This document shows, in pieces, positions 1 to 7,546 of a stretch of DNA of 21,765 bases. The notes under the pieces were generated by a model. The model was not told the DNA's origin. It saw only the letters and a program-made list of their open reading frames with translations, and ran no database searches. Positions within the stretch are counted from its first letter, which is position 1. Every line of letters begins with the position of its first letter. The stretch is from CAYTET01 sp964436975 (lineage in GTDB: Bacteria; Bacillota_I; Bacilli_A; Erysipelotrichales; Erysipelotrichaceae): positions 1-21,765 of the forward strand of contig CAYTET010000034.1 of assembly GCA_964436975.1 (NCBI GenBank). The letters run 5' to 3'. Both the position numbers and the translations under genes were made by a program.

Positions 1-1
1 C

Positions 2-766
2 TTCAGCATTCCCATTGTCGACCATATCGTCCGCAAGGTTTCCTTAAAAGAACAGGTCGCGGATTTCCCGCCCCAGCCGGTTATTACCAAGGATAATGTC
101 ACCATGCAGATTGATACGATTATCTACTTCCAGATTACTGATCCGAAGCTGTACACCTACGGCGTTGAATACCCGATGAATGCCATCGAGAATCTGACTG
201 CCACCACTCTGCGTAATATTATTGGTGACATGGAGCTGGATGAATCATTGACCAGCCGTGATATCATCAACTCGCGGATGCGGGTCATTCTGGATGAAGC
301 TACCGACCCCTGGGGCATTAAAGTCAACCGGGTTGAACTGAAGAACATCATTCCGCCGCGCGAGATTCAGAACGCGATGGAAAAACAGATGAAGGCGGAG
401 CGTGAAAGACGTGAGGCGATTCTGCAGGCTGAAGGTCAGAAGCAGAGCCAGATTCTGGTTGCCGAAGGTGAAAAGCAGTCCGCTATTCTGCGGGCTGATG
501 CCGCCAAGCAGGCGGCCATCATGAAGGCGGAAGGCGACGCCGAAGCCATCATGAAGGTTCAGACCGCTTTAGCTGATTCCATCAAGCTGATGAATGCCGC
601 CAACCCCAACGATCAGGTCATCAAGATCAAGTCGCTGGAGGCCATGCAGAAAGTGGCTGACGGTCAGGCTACCAAGATCATCATCCCTTCGGATATGCAG
701 GGCTTAGCCGGTGTTATCGCCAGCGCCAAAGAAATCTGGGCTGACGATAATAAGAATACAAAATAA
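2..766 (+). CDS. SPFH/band-7 (stomatin-like) membrane-scaffold protein, 5'-truncated by the window edge
   Basis: The reading frame is open from base 2 to the TAA at 764-766 (254 residues) and no start is visible, so the N-terminal membrane anchor and the first part of the band-7 domain lie upstream. The visible part begins within the SPFH domain (KVSLKEQVADFPPQPVITKD, then the typical 'D..IYFQITDP..YTYGVE' strand region). It continues through 'TLRNIIGDMELDE' and 'WGIKVNRVELKNIIPP', both diagnostic for stomatin/prohibitin-type proteins. The C-terminal third is an Ala/Glu/Gln/Lys-rich coiled coil with repeated 'AEGQKQSxIL' units, as in bacterial stomatin homologues. Such proteins oligomerise on the inner face of the membrane and organise protease or lipid microdomains. 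A partner NfeD gene is common but would be outside the window. The family is secure; the specific role is not. Confidence 0.93.
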   Translation, partial: FSIPIVDHIVRKVSLKEQVADFPPQPVITKDNVTMQIDTIIYFQITDPKLYTYGVEYPMNAIENLTATTLRNIIGDMELDESLTSRDIINSRMRVILDEATDPWGIKVNRVELKNIIPPREIQNAMEKQMKAERERREAILQAEGQKQSQILVAEGEKQSAILRADAAKQAAIMKAEGDAEAIMKVQTALADSIKLMNAANPNDQVIKIKSLEAMQKVADGQATKIIIPSDMQGLAGVIASAKEIWADDNKNTK

Positions 767-771
767 GTCAT

Positions 772-798
772 AACTCCGGTGTGATGCCGGAGTTTTTA
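772..798 (+). terminator. Rho-independent terminator after the SPFH gene
   Basis: AACTCCGG (772-779) and CCGGAGTT (787-794) are perfect 8-bp arms around a 7-nt loop, followed by TTTA. It lies 5 bp after the SPFH stop codon and separates that gene from the next transcription unit. Confidence 0.85.
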
Positions 799-800
799 TA

Positions 801-829
801 TGGCTGATCCAAAGCGGTTAGACTATAAT
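801..829 (+). promoter_or_regulatory. Candidate sigma-A promoter for the 855-start gene run
   Basis: A perfect TATAAT -10 box lies at 824-829, between the terminator and the start at 855. The position 17 bp upstream of it reads TGGCTG, a poor -35 match, so only the -10 supports this call. It would start transcription near 836 and give a leader of about 20 nt. Confidence 0.45.
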
Positions 830-854
830 GATTTAAGAAAAGAGATCCGAGACC

Positions 855-1625
855 ATGGCTGACCAATTTGTTAACCTGACTGCCGCCAATCTGGACAGTG
901 AGCATCTGAGCTGCATCATCCGCACTAAAACCATTCATCCGGGCATTGCGGCTAAAAAGCAGTGGCTGGCTGAAAGGATAAAAGAGGGCCATGTCTTCCG
1001 CAAACTGGATGTTAAAGGGACGGCCTTTATTGAATATGCTCCTCTGAAGACAGCCTGGGTGCCTGTTGACGGAGAAGGCTACTACTATATTTACTGTCTG
1101 TGGACCGCCGGAGAATATCGTCATAAGGGCTATGGCAAAGCCCTTATGGAATACTGCATTCAGGATGTTAAAAAGAAAAACGGCCATGGTCTGTGTCTGC
1201 TGGGCGCCGTCAGGCAGAAGGGCTGGCTGACTGATGAAAGCTTTGCGGCGTCTTACGGTTTTAAAGTTGCTGACCAGACGGCCGGCGGCTACCAGGTATA
1301 TGCCCTGCCGTTTGACAGTGCCCCGCTGCCCCGTTTTACCCCGTCAGCCCGCCGGGAAGCCATTGACGATCAAAGACTGACTGTCTACTATGATGACCAG
1401 TGTCCGCTGATTGAGGCAAGTGTGCGGATGACCGGAGAATACTGCACCAGCCATGACATTCCTCTGAATCTGGTCAAGGTAACTTCGGCCGGCCAGGCTA
1501 AAGAACTGCCGGCGCCGTTTAATAATTATGCGCTGTTTTACCAGGGCCGGTTTGAAACGGTCAATGTAGCCGTCAGTGCCTCTCTGACCAGACGGCTGGC
1601 CAGGGAAAAAGGAGAATCAAAATGA
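855..1625 (+). CDS. GNAT N-acetyltransferase with C-terminal YoaP-like domain
   Basis: The 256-residue product starts 'MADQFVNLTAANLDSEHLSC'. Its N-terminal part (about 1-155) is a GNAT fold; the acetyl-CoA-binding loop is visible as R89-H-K-G92-Y-G94-K, preceded by the 'IYCLWTAGEYR' strand. The C-terminal part (about 165-250) is of the YoaP type, with a thioredoxin-like strand followed by C183-P184 ('YYDDQCPLIEAS') and ending 'NNYALFYQGRFETVNV'. The two-domain layout and the length match the YoaP family. The acceptor substrate is not known for this family. The stop overlaps the next start (ATGA at 1622-1625), so the two are translationally coupled. The start codon has only a weak purine-rich stretch ahead of it. 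The family call is confident; the function is general. Confidence 0.9.
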   Translation: MADQFVNLTAANLDSEHLSCIIRTKTIHPGIAAKKQWLAERIKEGHVFRKLDVKGTAFIEYAPLKTAWVPVDGEGYYYIYCLWTAGEYRHKGYGKALMEYCIQDVKKKNGHGLCLLGAVRQKGWLTDESFAASYGFKVADQTAGGYQVYALPFDSAPLPRFTPSARREAIDDQRLTVYYDDQCPLIEASVRMTGEYCTSHDIPLNLVKVTSAGQAKELPAPFNNYALFYQGRFETVNVAVSASLTRRLAREKGESK

Positions 1626-2644
1626 AAATTGAATTCAACACATCAGCTATCGAGCCGATGTATCAGTGGCTGAAAGACCGTCAGGCAAATGGCCGGGGCA
1701 ATCAGGAGCAGCTGCGCCAGATTCTGCAGCTGCCTGATTATTTGGTTGAGCTGGCCCGCTACGGGTCAGCCGGTCTGCCGACCTGCGGCATCAGTCTGGA
1801 TGAGGCTGTTGATTTTTTCATGAACTTTGACACCAAGACTTTTTCCAATCCCCGGCTGGCTTATAAGCAGCCCTATTTCAAAAAATTCTACGATAATCTG
1901 GATGGCCAGAAAGAGACAATGGCCCTGTTTCAGAATATTACCGCCGCCGACATGGAAGTCATTGCGGAAACGCTTAAAGCCGGTCTGCCCGGCCAGCTGG
2001 CTGATGAAGAGACGACCTATAATATTATCTTCATCATTTCCATCGGCAACTCCATGGGCTGGCCTTACGAGCACTACATCGACTTTGATCTGGCCAATAT
2101 GAATCTGCTGGCTGATAAAAGCAGTTTTCTGCATATCGTGGCTCATGAAATCTACCATACTTATTTCAACCGGATGATTGCCCAGTCAATGAACAGCCAG
2201 CAGCTGTTTCTGATAAACTTCGCCTTTGAAGGGCTGGCTATGCATTTCTGCAACAATGCGGCCACGGTCGGCAAGCCGGCCAAATATCCGCAGCCGTCCT
2301 ATGCCGTCAGTTCGAAGGACTGGGAGCTGTATGCCGGTCAGTTTGATCTGCTGTGGAGCCAGTTTAAAAAAGACTGGCAGAGCTGTGCCGAACTGACGGA
2401 AACCCAGACCAGCCAGCTGGTTGCCGATCATTATGAAAAACTTGACTATACTGACCTGCGGACCGGCCAGACTGTAAAAATTGAACAGTACCCGACTTAT
2501 TATCTGGGCTGTTATTTCTGGGGCAGCATCGATACCGCCCTGGGCCGGCCGGCGCTGTTTGCCGCCCTGAATAATCCGGAGCAGATTGCGGCTACCTATA
2601 ACAAGGCGGCAGCCGTTTTGCATAATGAGCAGTACACCCTGTAA
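1622..2644 (+). CDS. Putative zinc metallopeptidase with HEXXH motif (DUF5700-like)
   Basis: A 340-residue protein without a signal peptide, so probably cytoplasmic. The key motif is 'HIVAHEIYHTYFN': H175-E176-x-x-H179, a zinc-binding HEXXH helix. E203, in 'FAFEGLAMHFCN' 24 residues after the second His, is a good candidate for the third ligand, giving a gluzincin-like arrangement. The rest is mostly helical with no recognisable accessory domain. I associate it with the DUF5700 group of predicted zinc-dependent peptidases; this is from memory of motif context, not a search. It begins inside the stop codon of the YoaP-type acetyltransferase gene and is followed after 14 bp by a Nudix gene. The substrate is unknown. 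If the HEXXH were inactive in relatives, a non-catalytic zinc protein would be the alternative. Confidence 0.78.
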   Translation: MKIEFNTSAIEPMYQWLKDRQANGRGNQEQLRQILQLPDYLVELARYGSAGLPTCGISLDEAVDFFMNFDTKTFSNPRLAYKQPYFKKFYDNLDGQKETMALFQNITAADMEVIAETLKAGLPGQLADEETTYNIIFIISIGNSMGWPYEHYIDFDLANMNLLADKSSFLHIVAHEIYHTYFNRMIAQSMNSQQLFLINFAFEGLAMHFCNNAATVGKPAKYPQPSYAVSSKDWELYAGQFDLLWSQFKKDWQSCAELTETQTSQLVADHYEKLDYTDLRTGQTVKIEQYPTYYLGCYFWGSIDTALGRPALFAALNNPEQIAATYNKAAAVLHNEQYTL

Positions 2645-2658
2645 AAAGAGAACCGTAA

Positions 2659-3429
2659 ATGATTAAATCAGAGTACCCCGCCGGTTCAGCGGATGATTCA
2701 GGGAAAAGACAGATTTACGACTTTCTGGGTCTGATGCCGGATGATGCATCTAAAAAGACGGCCGGACTTTTTTACAGACTGAAAAACGGATTGACGGAAA
2801 TTGGCGAAGCGAAAAAGAGCGGCCTGTCAGATGAGACCATCGGCAGCTGCCGGCGGCTGCTGAAGCAGCCGGATATGACTCCGGCCGATTATGCCGTTTC
2901 CCTGCGCTCAGATCCGACTGCCGCTGCCGTGATGCGGACGGCTTTGGAAAATGGCATTAACGATCTGCTGCCGAATCAGCTGGCGGCCGCTGACCGAAGG
3001 GATATGCTGATGCTGCTCAATGCCGTAAAATTGGTCGATGTGGCAGCCGGTCTGATTGTCAGACAGGACCGGTTTTTAATATGCCGGCGGCCGGCTGATA
3101 AGGATCAGGGCGGTCTGTGGGAGTTTTCCGGCGGCAAGGTTGAAGAAGGCGAAACCGGACCGCAGGCTCTGATCAGGGAATGGCAGGAAGAACTTAACGT
3201 CACAGTAAAGCCGGGTCTTCTGCTGCAGCAGATTGTCTACTGTCAGGATGACAGGACTTACCGGATCAGGCTGTATGACGGAGTAATTACCGGGGGAAAC
3301 CTGAAATGCCTGGATCGCCAGCAGGCTGCCTGGATAGAACCATCCGCAATTGACAATTACCAATTTGCCCGGGCTGACCGGCTATTTTTGGGAAAGGTAC
3401 GGAGCTATTTCAATGACTTCACTCGTTAA
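2659..3429 (+). CDS. Nudix (MutT-like) hydrolase with an unidentified N-terminal domain
   Basis: The product has 256 residues. The C-terminal half (about 125-250) is a Nudix domain: 'GLIVRQDRFLICRRP' leads into 'GGLWEFSGGKVEEGE', and the Nudix box reads G159-x5-E165-x7-R173-E174-x-x-E177-E178-L. 'LWEFSGGKVE' resembles MutT and CTP-pyrophosphohydrolase enzymes, which clear oxidised or non-canonical nucleotides. The first ~115 residues, mostly helical and containing an 'LKQPDMTPADYAVSLRSDP' stretch, match nothing I recognise. MutT alone is about 130 residues, so this is a fusion, or translation could also begin at the internal ATG near residue 116, which has GAAGGG upstream. The 3' end overlaps the AlkD-like gene by 17 bp, which suggests coupled expression of pool cleaning and base repair. 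Confidence 0.88.
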   Translation: MIKSEYPAGSADDSGKRQIYDFLGLMPDDASKKTAGLFYRLKNGLTEIGEAKKSGLSDETIGSCRRLLKQPDMTPADYAVSLRSDPTAAAVMRTALENGINDLLPNQLAAADRRDMLMLLNAVKLVDVAAGLIVRQDRFLICRRPADKDQGGLWEFSGGKVEEGETGPQALIREWQEELNVTVKPGLLLQQIVYCQDDRTYRIRLYDGVITGGNLKCLDRQQAAWIEPSAIDNYQFARADRLFLGKVRSYFNDFTR

Positions 3430-4135
3430 GGAAATTCAGCAGACGCTGCTGCAGCAGCAAAACAAAGACTATCAGGCTTTTGTCAGCCGCCTGCTGCCGA
3501 CCGTTGATGCCAAAACTATCATCGGCATCCGGACGCCGGCCTTAAAAAAGGCCGCCCGGCAGTACGGCAGCGATTTGCGCCTGGACAGTTTCATGACGGC
3601 TCTGCCGCACCGCTACTATGAAGAAAACATTCTGCATATGAACTTCATCGTCAGACAGAAGGATTATCAGACCGCGCTGGATTATCTGCAGGCTTTTCTG
3701 CCTTATGTTGACAACTGGGCGGTCTGCGACGCTCCGGCCCCGGTCAGTTTTGAACACGAGAAGAAGGATGTGCTCAGCCATATCAGAGTCTGGCTGGCCG
3801 ACCCGCGGCCTTATCATCAGCGCTATGCTGTCGGCCTTTTGATGCGGCTGTATCTTGATGAAGATTTCAGTCCGGCTTATCTTAAAATGGCAGCATCTGC
3901 CAAGAGTGATGATTATTATGTCCGAATGATGCAGGCCTGGTATTTTGCGACTGCCCTGGCCAAGCAGTATCCGGATACTATCGGTTATTTCACTGAACCG
4001 GTTCTGCCGGTATGGGTGCATAATAAAGCCATCCAGAAAGCCGTGGAAAGCTATCGGATTACGGCGGAACAGAAGGCGTATCTTAAAACGCTGCGCCGCC
4101 CAAAAGAGCGGCCGTCGCATGAGGCCGAAGAATAA
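3413..4135 (+). CDS. AlkD-like DNA alkylation repair protein (HEAT-repeat glycosylase)
   Basis: With the ATG at 3413 the product has 240 residues, the usual AlkD size. A longer version from 3350 would lie inside the Nudix gene and has no useful ribosome site, whereas 3413 is preceded by GGTACGGAG. The family signatures are 'IIGIRTPALKKAARQYG', 'YYEENILHMNFIV' and 'VDNWAVCDAPAP'. Putative base-excision residues by comparison with Bacillus cereus AlkD are W102, D106 ('NWAVCD'), R137 ('YHQRYAVG') and W176 ('RMMQAWYFAT'), and all are present. AlkD removes N3- and N7-alkylpurines without base flipping. The gene overlaps the end of the Nudix gene and closes the tight four-gene run that starts at 855. 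It could also be a structural paralogue lacking activity, but the conserved W/D/R/W set argues for function. Confidence 0.93.
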   Translation: MTSLVKEIQQTLLQQQNKDYQAFVSRLLPTVDAKTIIGIRTPALKKAARQYGSDLRLDSFMTALPHRYYEENILHMNFIVRQKDYQTALDYLQAFLPYVDNWAVCDAPAPVSFEHEKKDVLSHIRVWLADPRPYHQRYAVGLLMRLYLDEDFSPAYLKMAASAKSDDYYVRMMQAWYFATALAKQYPDTIGYFTEPVLPVWVHNKAIQKAVESYRITAEQKAYLKTLRRPKERPSHEAEE

Positions 4136-4222
4136 AAGCGGTCTGCAATAGTCGTAAATGAAATGCCGGTTACATCAGGGCCGGCGTTAAGTTAGAAGGA
4201 TAACAAAAAAAGGGGACTGGCT

Positions 4223-4957
4223 ATGAACGGGGACACGAATCCTTTTTATCAGAAGATCAGATATAAGCAAGCCGGCAGCCGCTGTTTTAGTGCTGCCGGA
4301 ACAGCCTTTAAGTGTCTGCTGCTGTGGATTATCTGTCTGACTGCTGCGGCGCTGGCCGGCCGGCTGGCTTTGGCCGGAAAGACAAATGACATTGTGCTTC
4401 TGGTCTGCAGCGGTCTGTGTATGCTGTGTCCGGCCCTGATCTATTTCAAGCCGGAATGGGCCGGCTGGGCCGCCATAATCTATGCCGGCAGCCAGGGTGT
4501 TCTGCTGCAGACGGTCTGCCGGTATTATACCGGCAGCTATGCCATTTACATCTGGCTGGCTGTTGGCATTACGGCACTTGCCTTTGTAAGCCTGCTGGTG
4601 CTGTATCTGCTTAAGCTGATCAGAGTCGGCCAGAATATGGGTAATGCGCTTAAGGCTGGCTGCATGGTAATTGTTGCCGGCGGCCTGATTGTCTTTGTCA
4701 GCCAGTACTTCAGCGATACTCTTTATGACTGGCTTTCAGCCAATCCCTGGCTGACAGTAATTGTTTCAGCTGTTTCATTGACTGTAGCCGTTCTGCGGCT
4801 GGTTTACGAGTTTGGCAGTATTGAAAAACTTGTCATCCGGCAGGCCGATGCCAAATATGAATGGACAGCCGCCTACGGTCTTTTCATGGCTGTCATCATT
4901 ATTTTTTTCCGCCTGCTCCGTCTTTTGGCCTGGCGTAAAAAAAGCCGCCGGTTTTAA
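4223..4957 (+). CDS. Bax inhibitor-1/YccA-like integral membrane protein
   Basis: This 244-residue, very hydrophobic protein has about seven membrane segments, starting near residue 30 ('CLLLWIICLTAAALAG') and ending near 240. The best family evidence is the C-terminus: 'FGSIEKLVIRQADAKYEWTAAYGL..AVIIIFFRLLRLLA' follows the layout of the bacterial Bax-inhibitor-1-like (YccA-type) family. There an acidic 'DFDxIE' segment, a 'xYEWYAAFGL' segment and a final 'LRLL' are typical, although the first Asp pair is here partly replaced (E-F-G-S-I-E). The N-terminal 'NPFYQK' also fits. Relatives are proposed calcium-leak channels or protease modulators; the role here is unproven. The ribosome site AAAGGGG precedes the ATG. 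The 87-bp gap before it has no convincing terminator, so it may be read from the upstream run. Confidence 0.72.
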   Translation: MNGDTNPFYQKIRYKQAGSRCFSAAGTAFKCLLLWIICLTAAALAGRLALAGKTNDIVLLVCSGLCMLCPALIYFKPEWAGWAAIIYAGSQGVLLQTVCRYYTGSYAIYIWLAVGITALAFVSLLVLYLLKLIRVGQNMGNALKAGCMVIVAGGLIVFVSQYFSDTLYDWLSANPWLTVIVSAVSLTVAVLRLVYEFGSIEKLVIRQADAKYEWTAAYGLFMAVIIIFFRLLRLLAWRKKSRRF

Positions 4958-5005
4958 TCGCCGTCCGGCCTGTTATAAGGAGCCGGAATGATGTAAAATA
5001 AAGCC

Positions 5006-5536
5006 ATGAAAAAGCCTTATAAACTGGTCAGTTCGCAGCTTAAATTTGACGGCCAGGTCTTCAAAGTCCATGTTGATGAAATTGCCCTTGAGAACAAGGG
5101 CTGTTTTCAGCGGGAGCTGGTGGAGCATGGCGGCGGGGTGATGATAGCGATGTGTCAGGATGACGGCCGCTATCTATTGGTTAATCAGTACCGCTACGGC
5201 ATCGGCGAATACCAGTTGGAATTTACGGCCGGCCGGGGTGAAGCCGGCGAGGACAGTCGGCAGACGGCCCTGCGGGAAGGCCGGGAAGAAACCGGCTATC
5301 AGCCGGTCAATGTCCGCCGGCTGGGCTCGGTAGTGCCGACAGGGGCCTATGATTCTGAAGTTATCGAACTGTACTGGGGTCAAACCGGTGCTTATGTCGG
5401 CCAGAGCCTGGATGAAGATGAGCAGCTGGAAATTGTCAGAATGTCATTGGATGAAATCATTGAGGCAATCAAAAAGGGGACAATCCGCGATGGTAAAACC
5501 GTTGCGGCCGCCCTGCTGATAAAAGAGGGGAAATAG
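5006..5536 (+). CDS. Nudix hydrolase, ADP-ribose pyrophosphatase-like
   Basis: A 176-residue product, the normal length for bacterial ADP-ribose pyrophosphatases. The N-terminal 'MKKPYKLVSSQLKFDGQVFKV' strand and 'GGGVMIAMCQDDGRYLLVNQYRYGIGEYQLEF' are typical. The Nudix box is G76-x5-E82-x7-R90-E91-x-x-E94-E95-T-G97. About 17 residues further is 'VVPTGAYDSE', carrying the proline seen in ADP-ribose-type enzymes. The expected reaction is ADP-ribose + H2O to AMP + ribose-5-phosphate; other nucleoside-diphosphate sugars are possible. The ATG has little ribosome site immediately upstream; AAGGAG lies at 4977-4982, farther away than usual. The S9 peptidase gene follows after only 3 bp, so the two are co-transcribed. 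Confidence 0.88.
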   Translation: MKKPYKLVSSQLKFDGQVFKVHVDEIALENKGCFQRELVEHGGGVMIAMCQDDGRYLLVNQYRYGIGEYQLEFTAGRGEAGEDSRQTALREGREETGYQPVNVRRLGSVVPTGAYDSEVIELYWGQTGAYVGQSLDEDEQLEIVRMSLDEIIEAIKKGTIRDGKTVAAALLIKEGK

Positions 5537-5539
5537 AAA

Positions 5540-7546
5540 ATGAAAAAAGCGTTAACCATTCAGAATTTCTGGCAGATTAAATATCCGTCTAATGTGATGT
5601 TTAATCCAAGCGGCACGGCCGCTGTTTTTCAAGTGGCGCAGGCTGATAAGAGCCATAATAATTACAGTACGGATATCTGGCTGACAGTTGGCGGCAAGGT
5701 AAAAAGACTGACGGCTTCTAAAAACAGCATTCTGCTGGGCTGGCTGAATGACTTCGAAGTTGTGCTGAGCCGGGCGGATAAGGAAGCTGCGGCGGCGGGC
5801 AGAAGCGAACTGTACAAGATCGCTGTTGACGGCGGGGAAGCGGTCCGCATAGCGGTGCTGCCCTTTGTGGTGTCCTCAGTCAAAGTGGTCGATGAGACCC
5901 ATCTGATGGCGGCTGGCATGATTGATGCCGGCCAGCCGGACCTCTATAAGGCCACCGATAAGCAGCGGCAGCAGTATTTTGCGGCCCTGAAAAAAGACAG
6001 TGATTATCAGGTTATTGATGAACTGCCCTATTATTACAACAATGTCGGCTATGTCAACAAAAAGCGGACCGCTCTGTTTGCGGTCAGCCTGAAGCCGTTT
6101 AAGACCATTCTAATCAGTCAGCCTGATGAAACCGTTGATGATTATGCGATCGGCCCGGACTGCGTTTATGCGGCCGTTACCACCTATACCCGCCAGCTTA
6201 ACCGGTTTGGCCGGATTGTAAGCTATAACCTGAAAACCGGCCGGAAAGCTGTTTTGTATGATAAAGGTGAATACACGCTGGGCCGGCTGTTTTACTGGCA
6301 GGATACACTGTATGTCACAGCCAGTGATGAAAAGAAATACGGCATCAATCAGACCGGCAATATTTACCGGGCCGATAAAAACGGGCTGCAGCTGGTTTAT
6401 GACAATCCCGATACCATCGGCAGTTCAATGAGTACAGACTGCTGTCTGGGCGGGGGCGAAGATATTCAGCCGGCCGGCAACTGGCTTTATATGATTGTGC
6501 AGCGGCAGTGGCATAATGAGATCATCCGCTTTGACAGCCAGTTCAAGCCGGCTTCAGTAGTAAAGGCTGATGGCGCGCTGCTGGCCCTGGCGGTCAGCGG
6601 CGAGAAAATACTGACTGTCGCAATGCTTGACGGTCTATTGGGTGAAGTTTACAGTTGCAAGGCTTCGGACGGTTCGCTGAAGCGGCTGACCGGTTTTAAC
6701 AGCGGGATTACGAATAATTACTATACCGCGGATTACCAGCAGCTTGCCTACCAGCAGGCCGGCTATGACCTGACCGGCTGGGTGCTGCTGCCCCAGGGTT
6801 ATAACAAGAGCCGCCGATATCCGGCTATTCTGGATATTCACGGCGGGCCGCGGGCGGCTTACGGTCCTGTCTTCTATTTTGAAATGCAGCTGTGGGCCAG
6901 CCGGGGCTATATCGTCATGTTTACCAACCCGGTCGGCGGCGACGGGTTTGGCGATGAATTCGCGGACATCCGCGGTGACTACGGCAACCGGGATTACCAG
7001 TGTCTGATGAAGTTTACCGATGAGGTCCTGAAGAAATGTCCTAATATTGATCCGGACCGGCTGGGCGTAACCGGCGGGTCTTACGGCGGCTTTATGACCA
7101 ACTGGATCATCGGTCATACCGACCGGTTTGCGGTGGCGGTCAGCCAGCGCTCCATCGCCAACTGGACCAGCTTCACTTATACCTCTGATATCGGACCGTG
7201 GTTCGGTCCTGACCAAAACGGCGCTGACATCAATACCAACCTGGCCAAGGTCTGGCATCATTCGCCTTTGGCTTATGCGAAGAATGCCAAGACGCCGACC
7301 CTGTTTATTCACAGCGACCAGGATTACCGCTGCCCGCTTAGCGAGGGCAGCCAGATGCTGCAGGCCCTGCTGGAAAATGAGATAGAAGCCCGAATGGTTA
7401 TTTTTAAGGGTGAAAATCATGAGCTTTCCCGTTCCGGCGCTCCGGTTCACCGCGTCCGCCGGCTGGAAGAGATAACCGGCTGGTTTGACGCCCACCTGCA
7501 GAAAAAGACCGGCGGTAAAAAGCGGCCGGCCGAAGGTGAAAAATGA
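5540..7546 (+). CDS. S9-family serine peptidase (acylaminoacyl-peptidase/prolyl oligopeptidase type)
   Basis: The 668-residue protein has a beta-propeller N-terminal part (about 1-400) and a C-terminal alpha/beta-hydrolase domain beginning at 'YPAILDIHGGPRAAYG', which supplies the oxyanion region. The catalytic triad is visible: S514 in 'GGSYGGFM', D595 in 'SDQDYRCP' and H627 in 'GENHEL'. Length and motifs fit the S9C subfamily, which removes acylated or unmodified residues from short peptides. There is no signal peptide, so it is likely cytoplasmic. A good ribosome site (GAGGGGAAAT) precedes the start. Its last codons overlap the VanZ-RDD gene by an ATGA. Complete, with no visible defect. 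Confidence 0.95.
   Translation: MKKALTIQNFWQIKYPSNVMFNPSGTAAVFQVAQADKSHNNYSTDIWLTVGGKVKRLTASKNSILLGWLNDFEVVLSRADKEAAAAGRSELYKIAVDGGEAVRIAVLPFVVSSVKVVDETHLMAAGMIDAGQPDLYKATDKQRQQYFAALKKDSDYQVIDELPYYYNNVGYVNKKRTALFAVSLKPFKTILISQPDETVDDYAIGPDCVYAAVTTYTRQLNRFGRIVSYNLKTGRKAVLYDKGEYTLGRLFYWQDTLYVTASDEKKYGINQTGNIYRADKNGLQLVYDNPDTIGSSMSTDCCLGGGEDIQPAGNWLYMIVQRQWHNEIIRFDSQFKPASVVKADGALLALAVSGEKILTVAMLDGLLGEVYSCKASDGSLKRLTGFNSGITNNYYTADYQQLAYQQAGYDLTGWVLLPQGYNKSRRYPAILDIHGGPRAAYGPVFYFEMQLWASRGYIVMFTNPVGGDGFGDEFADIRGDYGNRDYQCLMKFTDEVLKKCPNIDPDRLGVTGGSYGGFMTNWIIGHTDRFAVAVSQRSIANWTSFTYTSDIGPWFGPDQNGADINTNLAKVWHHSPLAYAKNAKTPTLFIHSDQDYRCPLSEGSQMLQALLENEIEARMVIFKGENHELSRSGAPVHRVRRLEEITGWFDAHLQKKTGGKKRPAEGEK

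Noticed and set aside
3350..3412. Longer N-terminus for the AlkD-like protein
   Set aside because: The extra 21 residues lie inside the Nudix gene, lack a ribosome site and exceed the family's N-terminus.
4165..4185. GCCGG...CCGGC hairpin after the AlkD-like gene as a terminator
   Set aside because: Only 5 bp, an 11-nt loop and no T run after it; such strings are very common in this GC-rich part.
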